From: an uncultured Alistipes sp.
Lineage (GTDB): Bacteria; Bacteroidota; Bacteroidia; Bacteroidales; Rikenellaceae
Direction of reading: 5' to 3'
Length of the DNA: 7,031 bases
Assembly (NCBI GenBank): GCA_900766655.1
Contig: CAAFWE010000024.1
Span: 1-7,031, forward strand
The notes below the pieces were generated by a model that ran no database searches, was not told the DNA's origin, and saw only the letters and a list, made by a program, of their open reading frames with translations. The position numbers and the translations under genes were made by a program. Shown here piece after piece: positions 1 to 4,798 of the stretch (position 1 is its first letter; each line of letters begins with the position of its first letter).

Positions 1-1701
1 GTTCGCCACCTTGACCACTACACCCTTGCTAAGGAGCGCATTCAAGATGTTGTGCGAGTAGAGTGCCACCGCATCGATGACATAGCCACGCTCGCTCTTG
101 CCACCCACGACACTACCCTGTGGGAACGACAACGAAGCCTTCTCACCGAGCAATCCATCCACCGACTTGAGCTCGGCGTGCGCCACATTGTAGGCGAGAG
201 GGAAGGTCCAAGTCGAGATGTCGTAGAAGTGCAAATCCTCGTAGATGTCGTTGCCCAGACGCTCCCACACAGCCTTCACCTTGTAGAAGTAGCGTTGGTT
301 GAGCGGAATGACATACGACTCCTCAGCCACAAACTTCTCCTTGCCCACCTTGGCATCCTTCGCCAAGTGGTAGACATCGATGTTGTGCACCAAGAGATTC
401 TCGAGCAGACGATAGGCACGAGCCTTGTCACCACGCGCGTGGAAGATGTAGCCCTGCACCTCGCTCTGCTGAGCCTTCTCAGCCGACTCTACATAGAACT
501 TGCGCTGATAGTTGAGCAACTTCTCGCGCATATCGCATCCAGCACACAAAGCAGCGATGCTCGCCTCAGCCTGATGGCGAATGGTTGTAGGGAGTGTGAT
601 GTAGCCATTGGCATACTTACGCATATAGCCTCGCGCACTCGACTGCTCAAAGAGGAGACACACCGAGCCTTGCACATCACCATACGCTGCGCCCTTGCCG
701 AGGTAGTAGTCGTCAAATCCAGTACGACAGTATGGCTCGGCACCAATCGGAGTGAGCCTCTTGCTGACATAGTCACCCACCTCGCCCGTCAAGGCCTGAT
801 TCTCGAGAGTGACATATTGGTGGAGACGCTTCGGATGACCTGGGCTGTGGAAGAAACGAGCACGCTTGCCACCCATCTCGTGCAAGTCGAGCACAAGGTT
901 AGGATGCCAATCGAGATAGGCCTCTACAGCGAGACGACCCTCGGGATGCTGACACATCAGAAGGTCACGATTGACATTGGCATAGTAGTGGTTGGCACGC
1001 GCTCCAGGCCAAGCCTGATTATGCTCGTAGGATTCGTTATCACCGCAATAGATCGAGCCAAGCGAGTTGTTCGCCCAAGCCGAGTAGCGATTCAACGCAT
1101 CGGGGTTGCTACCAGGGGTGAGGAGCAAGACCATATCGTCGAGCATCTTCAACACCGCCTCATCTTGCGAGGCAGCGAAGAAGTAGGTCATAGCCACCGC
1201 AGCATTAGCACCCGACACCTCGTCACCGTGCATCGAGCAGGTGATACTGCTCACAAGAGGCATCTGCTTGGTGTCGAGAGTAGCCGAACTTTTAGCATCG
1301 AGCAACTGCATATGCGAAGCCTTAATCTGCTCGAGGTTGGCGTGGTTCTTTGGCGAGGTTATCACCAACTGCACCAGACGACGCATCTCGTGCGAACGCC
1401 CCAAGTCGATGAGCTTGATGCGGTCCGACTTTGCAGCAACCAACTCCACATAGCCGAGAATGTCGCTCCACTCGCAATAACGCTCACCAAGCTCAAAGCC
1501 AAAGAGCTGCTTGGGCGTAGGTATTGCGCTGTCGTAGTTGCCTGCCAACGAGACATCCTTGCCCTCAACGGTCAAACTCTTAGGTAGGAAGTAGCTCAGA
1601 TCGTAGTCGTAGCTCTTGAAATTTGGCTGCGCGTAAGCCATCGTCACACCTCCCGCAATGGCGAGAAGCGCAACTATCGTGCGTGTAAATTTGCGTAACA
1701 T
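1..1701 (-). CDS. Secreted M14-family zinc carboxypeptidase, C-terminus cut by left window edge
   Basis: Reading down from ATG 1701-1699, the frame stays open for 567 codons to base 1, so the C-terminus lies outside the window. Residues 1-24 look like a Sec signal peptide: basic MLRKFTR, hydrophobic core, then AYA before Gln25; there is no lipobox Cys, so a periplasmic or secreted enzyme is expected. M14 features are visible: zinc ligands His158 and Glu161 in HGDE, third ligand His274 in DLHEMGG, and probable catalytic Glu352 in LLFEQSS. NPDALNR (199-205) and NVNRD (242-246) resemble the substrate-carboxylate-binding Asn-Arg region. The family removes C-terminal residues from peptides; substrate is unknown. 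Bacteroidetes relatives are, from memory, around 800 residues, so roughly a third may be missing. A promoter lies 27 bases upstream of the ATG. Long open frames on the opposite strand here are shadows. Confidence 0.9.
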   Translation of the reverse strand, partial: MLRKFTRTIVALLAIAGGVTMAYAQPNFKSYDYDLSYFLPKSLTVEGKDVSLAGNYDSAIPTPKQLFGFELGERYCEWSDILGYVELVAAKSDRIKLIDLGRSHEMRRLVQLVITSPKNHANLEQIKASHMQLLDAKSSATLDTKQMPLVSSITCSMHGDEVSGANAAVAMTYFFAASQDEAVLKMLDDMVLLLTPGSNPDALNRYSAWANNSLGSIYCGDNESYEHNQAWPGARANHYYANVNRDLLMCQHPEGRLAVEAYLDWHPNLVLDLHEMGGKRARFFHSPGHPKRLHQYVTLENQALTGEVGDYVSKRLTPIGAEPYCRTGFDDYYLGKGAAYGDVQGSVCLLFEQSSARGYMRKYANGYITLPTTIRHQAEASIAALCAGCDMREKLLNYQRKFYVESAEKAQQSEVQGYIFHARGDKARAYRLLENLLVHNIDVYHLAKDAKVGKEKFVAEESYVIPLNQRYFYKVKAVWERLGNDIYEDLHFYDISTWTFPLAYNVAHAELKSVDGLLGEKASLSFPQGSVVGGKSERGYVIDAVALYSHNILNALLSKGVVVKVAN

Positions 1702-1727
1702 AGCATATCTATTTTTTGTATTGCATA

Positions 1728-1760
1728 CAAAGATAGCAATAAAAGTGTAAAATGAGCAAA
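1728..1760 (-). promoter_or_regulatory. Bacteroidetes-type promoter for the M14 peptidase
   Basis: On the minus strand TATCTTTG (bases 1735-1728) matches the -7 consensus TAnnTTTG exactly. TTTG (1760-1757) lies 21 bases upstream and matches the -33 consensus. Transcription should begin around 1721-1723, giving a leader of about 20 bases before the ATG at 1701. No Shine-Dalgarno sequence is seen in that leader, as is common in this phylum. Confidence 0.75.
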
Positions 1761-1774
1761 AATTTGTGCGCGAA

Positions 1775-1806
1775 ATTGGAAACGAGCAAATTTTTCGCTA
1801 CCTTTG
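1775..1806 (+). promoter_or_regulatory. Bacteroidetes-type promoter for tRNA-Leu
   Basis: TACCTTTG (1799-1806) is a perfect -7 element (TAnnTTTG). ATTG (1775-1778), one base off TTTG, lies 20 bases upstream as the -33 element. The start of transcription would fall at about 1811-1813, a few bases before the mature tRNA 5' end at 1817. The -33 elements of this promoter and of the divergent peptidase promoter are only 14 bases apart, so RNA polymerase binding at one could hinder the other. Confidence 0.75.
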
Positions 1807-1816
1807 CAGTCGCAAT

Positions 1817-1897
1817 GCCCAGATGGCGAAATGGTAGACGCGCTCGTTTCAGGTGCGAGTGCTGAGAGGCGTGTAGGTTCGAGTCCTATTCTGGGCA
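1817..1897 (+). tRNA. tRNA-Leu, anticodon CAG
   Basis: A complete class II cloverleaf can be folded by eye. The acceptor stem GCCCAGA (1817-1823) pairs fully with TCTGGGC (1890-1896), and the discriminator is A1897, as expected for leucine. The D arm contains TGGTAGAC. The anticodon stem is 1843-1847/1855-1859, with loop TTCAGGT and anticodon CAG at 1850-1852, which reads CUG codons. An extended variable arm (about 1860-1872) is typical of Leu/Ser/Tyr tRNAs. The T arm 1873-1877/1885-1889 encloses loop TTCGAGT. The 3' CCA is not encoded (CTT follows), so it must be added by tRNA nucleotidyltransferase. The gene is monocistronic, with its own promoter and terminator. Confidence 0.97.
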
Positions 1898-1901
1898 CTT
1901 C

Positions 1902-1932
1902 AAAAGGAGTTTTCTGTCGGAAACTCCTTTTT
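1902..1932 (+). terminator. Rho-independent terminator after tRNA-Leu
   Basis: A 13-bp stem (1902-1914 with 1919-1931, one T-G wobble) encloses the tetraloop TGTC. The stem contains GGAGTTT/AAACTCC and ends in a run of T (1928-1932). It begins five bases after the mature tRNA 3' end. Confidence 0.9.
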
Positions 1933-1972
1933 CGTTTGTCCAGAATAGTGCTCGTTCAGTCTGTGGCGGTGT

Positions 1973-2149
1973 GGCAGAGTTGTCTGCGCTGTGTTTTTGC
2001 GTGTGCGAGATAGTCCTTGTTGTTTCACAACTACGATAATAGCTTAAATATCATCAGCTCAAATTGATTTGTCTGCTGCTATTTAATCTCTTATCTAAAA
2101 CCTTTGGTTTTAATGACTATCTCTTACACTTCTCACTGCTTGCTCTGCT
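1973..2149. other. Nested inverted complementarity; candidate structured RNA or decayed inverted repeat
   Basis: Several complementary arms are nested in the correct order. GGCAGAG (1973-1979) pairs with CTCTGCT (2143-2149, one wobble). GTGT (2001-2004) pairs with ACAC (2126-2129). GAGATAGTC (2007-2015) pairs perfectly with GACTATCTC (2115-2123). Inside lie three smaller stems: GTTGT/ACAAC with loop TTC (2019-2031), AATAGC/GCTATT (2038-2043/2078-2083), and TAAAACC/GGTTTTA with loop TTT (2096-2112). This could fold as a long stem ending in a multi-branch junction. I recognise no known RNA family and found no good promoter just upstream. A decayed mobile inverted repeat is an equally reasonable reading. 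Confidence 0.35.
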
Positions 2150-2192
2150 CAAACCTGCTGCGACCGTTCGAATCCTGTGTGGTTGATGGGTA

Positions 2193-2405
2193 GCGTTTTT
2201 GTTGTTGACTTTTTGTCTACTCTGAAGATCTTGTGGCGGTATTATCTAAGTGTGGCTCTACCTTGTTGTAGCGTTTTTGTTGTTGTCTCTTTTTTGTCTA
2301 CTCTGAAGATTTTGTGGTGGTATTATCTAAGTGTAGCTCTATTATGTTGCGGTGTCGTGGGGTTGCTATACTTTGTTGTGGCGTTTTTGTTGTTGACTCT
2401 TTGTG
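2193..2405. repeat. Imperfect 78/81-bp direct repeats (two full copies and one partial)
   Basis: Copy 1 is 2193-2270 and copy 2 is 2271-2351. Both begin GCGTTTTTGTTGTTG and share TCTACTCTGAAGAT and GGTATTATCTAAGTGT. They differ by a 3-base indel and a handful of substitutions. After about 29 further bases a third, truncated copy of the first 25 bases starts at 2381. The spacing to the third copy (110 bases) is not a multiple of three, so any reading frame shared by copies 1 and 2 is lost. This argues for a DNA-level duplication rather than a repeat protein. Confidence 0.8.
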
Positions 2406-2432
2406 CCTTTCTGCTCACCACCTCTCCGCGCA

Positions 2433-2468
2433 CCCTATAATCCCTATTATCCCTAAAATCCCTATTAT
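2433..2468. repeat. Four tandem 9-bp units, CCCTATTAT type
   Basis: Units are CCCTATAAT (2433-2441), CCCTATTAT (2442-2450), CCCTAAAAT (2451-2459) and CCCTATTAT (2460-2468). The 5' CCCTA core and 3' AT are invariant; variation is limited to positions 6 and 7. On the minus strand an open frame would read RDN/RDF/RDY triplets, but nothing supports translation there. Confidence 0.85.
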
Positions 2469-2566
2469 CGTCGCGCCTCCACAACCCTATTTTAGTTGCG
2501 CCACCACCCCACTTCGTTGCCTTCGCCTCCCTTTCGCCCACAATTTTGTCCAATTCGCCCGAATAG

Positions 2567-2582
2567 AGGTGCAATAGCACCT
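2567..2582 (+). other. Small hairpin upstream of the glycosyltransferase promoter
   Basis: AGGTGC (2567-2572) pairs perfectly with GCACCT (2577-2582) around the loop AATA, followed by ATTTATTTTG. It could be a weak terminator shielding the downstream promoter, or an operator next to the -33 box at 2589. The 6-bp stem is short and the T run is interrupted, so function is uncertain. Confidence 0.3.
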
Positions 2583-2588
2583 ATTTAT

Positions 2589-2619
2589 TTTGCCCTTTAG
2601 ATAAAAATTTGTACATTTG
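2589..2619 (+). promoter_or_regulatory. Consensus Bacteroidetes promoter of the glycosyltransferase
   Basis: TTTG (2589-2592) and TACATTTG (2612-2619) match both consensus boxes exactly with a 19-base spacer. The ATG begins only nine bases after the -7 box, so the transcript should start within a few bases of the start codon. Confidence 0.85.
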
Positions 2620-2627
2620 CAGTCAAT

Positions 2628-3524
2628 ATGGAATTGTCGATAATCATATCAACATATAACAACTCAGCGTCGCTCGAGAGGACACTGCGCTCGTTGGCAC
2701 AACAAGATGCCAACAAAGCGTTGTGGGAGTGCGTTGTGGTCAACAATGCCTCCACCGACAATACGCAGAGCGTTGTCGAGAAGCTCATCGAGGAGCTCGA
2801 CATAAATATTCGCTTGGTAGCGGAGCCGCAGCAGGGACTCTCCTATGCACGCAACAAGGGTATAGCCGAGTCGAAGGGCGAATTTCTCGTCTTCATCGAC
2901 GACGACGAGACCGTAAACAAGGAGTTCGTATCGTCATACATCGACCTCTACCTCAACCACGGTGCTTTCGCAGCGGGTGGCAAGGTGGTGGCACGCTACG
3001 ATAGTGGCCGACCAAAGTGGATGTCGAAGTATACCGAAAAGATGATAGCCAACCCTATCGACCTTGGTCGTAGCGTGACTACATTCCCATTCGAGGTGAT
3101 GCCTGCTGGCGGTAATATGGGCTTCAACCGAGCTATCTTCAACCTCTACGGAGGTTTCGACGCAGACCTCGGCCGCAAGGGCAAAGAGTTGCTCGGTGGC
3201 GAGGAGAACGACATCTTCAACCGCATCCGCAGTCTTGGCGAGCGTGTTTACTACACCCCTCACGCTATTGTCTACCACCACATCAGCGAGCAGAAACTCA
3301 CCGAGGAGTACTTCGACAAGTTGTCGTATGGCGTAGGCAAGAGCAAGCGTGTGCGTGCCGAGAAGGCTGGCGAGATGAGCATACTCTACAGCGACGAGAA
3401 GAGCAAGCAGTTCTACACATACATACTCGCAATACTCTACACCCTAATCCTACAACCGAGGAAAGCCAAGTGGCTGCTTCGAATGCGCAGAGGAATATCG
3501 AAGGGTGTCTTCGATTGGATGTAA
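2628..3524 (+). CDS. Family 2 glycosyltransferase (GT-A fold)
   Basis: This 298-residue protein begins MELSIIISTYNN, the usual start of a GT2 nucleotide-sugar-binding domain. NNASTDNT (39-46) matches the NDGSTDxT-like motif. DDD at 91-93 in FIDDDE is the metal-binding DXD motif. GGNMGFNR (161-168) and GEEND (191-195) fit the acceptor-side region with the probable catalytic-base acidic residues, and HH at 217-218 completes the domain. Residues 262-275 are hydrophobic and followed by a basic tail, suggesting membrane association. Such enzymes transfer a sugar from a nucleotide-sugar donor to a polysaccharide, glycolipid or other acceptor; donor and acceptor cannot be inferred. The gene stands alone with its own promoter and terminator rather than in a glycan cluster. 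The start at 2628 is set by the promoter position and the domain boundary. Confidence 0.9.
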   Translation: MELSIIISTYNNSASLERTLRSLAQQDANKALWECVVVNNASTDNTQSVVEKLIEELDINIRLVAEPQQGLSYARNKGIAESKGEFLVFIDDDETVNKEFVSSYIDLYLNHGAFAAGGKVVARYDSGRPKWMSKYTEKMIANPIDLGRSVTTFPFEVMPAGGNMGFNRAIFNLYGGFDADLGRKGKELLGGEENDIFNRIRSLGERVYYTPHAIVYHHISEQKLTEEYFDKLSYGVGKSKRVRAEKAGEMSILYSDEKSKQFYTYILAILYTLILQPRKAKWLLRMRRGISKGVFDWM

Positions 3525-3559
3525 AAAAGTTGAGAGGGCAACCTTTCAACTTTTTTTTT
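3523..3559 (+). terminator. Rho-independent terminator of the glycosyltransferase
   Basis: The stem AAAAAAGTTGAGAGG (3523-3537) pairs with 3542-3556 around loop GCAA, with one G-T wobble. A run of nine T (3551-3559) follows the core stem. The hairpin overlaps the TAA stop codon. The A run on the 5' side becomes a T run in the other direction, so it may also stop fba read-through. Confidence 0.9.
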
Positions 3560-3629
3560 GCTATTAGCCATTGGCCCTTAAAAGACAATCTCGATTTCTT
3601 GTCAGAAGTCGTGAGATGTGGTGCATCAC

Positions 3630-3679
3630 AAAAGAATAGAACTCGGGATAGTACAAAAGCGTACAGCCCGAGTTCTATT
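3630..3679 (-). terminator. Terminator downstream of fba
   Basis: AATAGAACTCGGG (3635-3647) pairs perfectly over 13 bp with 3667-3679. The loop carries a further GTAC/GTAC stem (3651-3654/3661-3664). Read on the minus strand, the hairpin starts 42 bases after the fba stop codon and is followed by TTTT (3633-3630). The T run is short, but the stem is long. Confidence 0.75.
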
Positions 3680-3721
3680 ACTTTTAGCGATGTGCCGCAG
3701 ATTGCGGCTTATCACAAGAAA

Positions 3722-4723
3722 TTACTCAGCCTTACCGTCAGAACCCAATACCTCCTTAATCTTGTGGATGTACTGCTTCTTCATATTCTCACGTGCAGGA
3801 CCGAGGTACTTGCGTGGGTCGAACTCTGCAGGGTTTGTAGCGAAGACCTCGCGGATAGCAGCGGTCATAGCGAGACGCGAGTCAGAGTCGATGTTGATCT
3901 TGCAAACTGCCGACTTAGCTGCCTTGCGAAGCTGCTCCTCTGGAATACCTACAGCAGCCTTCAATGCACCACCATACTTGTTGATAGTCTCAACCTCCTC
4001 CTGTGGTACCGACGACGAACCGTGGAGTACGATAGGGAAGCCTGGGAGCTCCTTCTCGATAGCTGCGAGAACATCGAATGCCAATGGCGGTGGCACGAGA
4101 CGACCAGTCTGTGGGTCGATAGTGCACTGCTCTGGAGTGAACTTGTAAGCACCGTGCGAAGTACCAATCGAGATAGCCAACGAGTCGCAACCAGTCTTGG
4201 TAACGAAGTCAACAACCTCCTCTGGCTTGGTGTAGTGGCTCTCCTCAGCTACTACATCATCCTCAACACCTGCCAACACGCCGAGCTCACCCTCAACAGT
4301 TACGTCAAACTGGTGTGCATACTCTACAACCTTCTTGGTGAGAGCTACATTCTCCTCGTATGGGAGGTGCGAACCGTCGATCATAACCGACGAGAAGCCC
4401 ATATCTACGCAAGACTTGCAAGTCTCGAACGAATCACCGTGGTCGAGGTGAAGAACGATCTGTGGCTTAGCCCAACCGAGCTCCTTTGCGTACTCTACAG
4501 CACCCTCAGCCATATAGCGGAGGAGGGTCTGGTTAGCGTAGTTACGAGCACCCTTCGATACCTGAAGGATTACAGGCGACTTGGTCTCTGCCGAAGCCAT
4601 AATGATAGCCTGCAACTGCTCCATGTTGTTGAAGTTGAACGCTGGGATAGCATAGCCACCCTCAACTGCCTTTGCGAACATCTCCTTGGTGTTCACAAGT
4701 CCCAATTCCTTGTACGAAATCAT
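3722..4723 (-). CDS. fba: Class II fructose-bisphosphate aldolase
   Basis: This 333-residue cytoplasmic enzyme splits fructose 1,6-bisphosphate into dihydroxyacetone phosphate and glyceraldehyde 3-phosphate, and runs in reverse in gluconeogenesis. It looks full length and close to Bacteroides homologues. LHLDHGD (91-97) holds the probable catalytic Asp94 and zinc ligand His95. The other zinc ligands are His190 in GTSHG and His234 in VLHGSS. EGELG (144-148) and NIDSDSR (277-283, phosphate binding) are also present. AFNFNN (28-33) is typical of the class II N-terminus. The ATG at 4723 gives the standard start MISYKELG; no Shine-Dalgarno sequence precedes it. It follows the transporter gene on the same strand but has its own -7 promoter box, so it is probably expressed independently and strongly. 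Confidence 0.97.
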   Translation of the reverse strand: MISYKELGLVNTKEMFAKAVEGGYAIPAFNFNNMEQLQAIIMASAETKSPVILQVSKGARNYANQTLLRYMAEGAVEYAKELGWAKPQIVLHLDHGDSFETCKSCVDMGFSSVMIDGSHLPYEENVALTKKVVEYAHQFDVTVEGELGVLAGVEDDVVAEESHYTKPEEVVDFVTKTGCDSLAISIGTSHGAYKFTPEQCTIDPQTGRLVPPPLAFDVLAAIEKELPGFPIVLHGSSSVPQEEVETINKYGGALKAAVGIPEEQLRKAAKSAVCKINIDSDSRLAMTAAIREVFATNPAEFDPRKYLGPARENMKKQYIHKIKEVLGSDGKAE

Positions 4724-4774
4724 AGTTGTTTCAGTTTTGTATTTGTGAATAAAGTTGTTTTCTGTTTAACCGCA

Positions 4775-4782
4775 CAAAGGTA
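4775..4782 (-). promoter_or_regulatory. -7 promoter element of fba
   Basis: TACCTTTG on the minus strand (4782-4775) matches TAnnTTTG exactly and predicts a leader of about 46 bases. No TTTG lies at the expected distance; the best -33 candidates are poor (CTTT at 4804-4801, spacer 18), and they fall across the stop codon of the transporter gene. The promoter may therefore rely on the strong -7 box and the A-tract between (4785-4794, T run on plus), or on an activator. Confidence 0.55.
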
Positions 4783-4798
4783 CGAATTTTTTTTATAT

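Larger units (their letters stand above)
1933..2588. other. 656-base intergenic region without a convincing gene
   Basis: No open frame here has a plausible promoter, family match or start context. From left to right it holds: nested inverted complementarity with tRNA-like pieces (1965-2185); imperfect 78/81-bp direct repeats rich in T and G on the plus strand (2193-2405); a 9-bp tandem repeat (2433-2468); a pyrimidine-rich stretch in which I see nothing specific (2469-2552); and a small hairpin just before the glycosyltransferase promoter (2567-2582). Base composition differs visibly from the flanking genes, being T-rich and purine-poor on the plus strand. Confidence 0.7.

Noticed and set aside
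52..1587. 511-codon open frame on the plus strand
   Set aside because: It is antisense to the M14 peptidase, whose signal peptide, promoter and catalytic motifs are clear. The translated product is a low-information mix rich in Leu, Val, Arg and His with no recognisable motif. It arises because the peptidase codon bias leaves few stops on the other strand.
1931..1938. TTCGTTTG as a possible -7 box for a transcript entering 1940-2190
   Set aside because: It has one mismatch to TAnnTTTG, overlaps the tRNA terminator, and has no -33 box at an acceptable distance.
2177..2440. 87-codon hydrophobic frame with an internal 26-residue repeat
   Set aside because: It has no promoter, no family resemblance and an extreme composition, and the third repeat copy is in another frame. 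It is kept as a repeat observation rather than a gene.
2323..2580. 85-codon minus-strand frame with RDN/RDF/RDY triplets
   Set aside because: The triplets simply translate the 9-bp DNA repeat. Nothing else supports coding, and no promoter or start context is visible.
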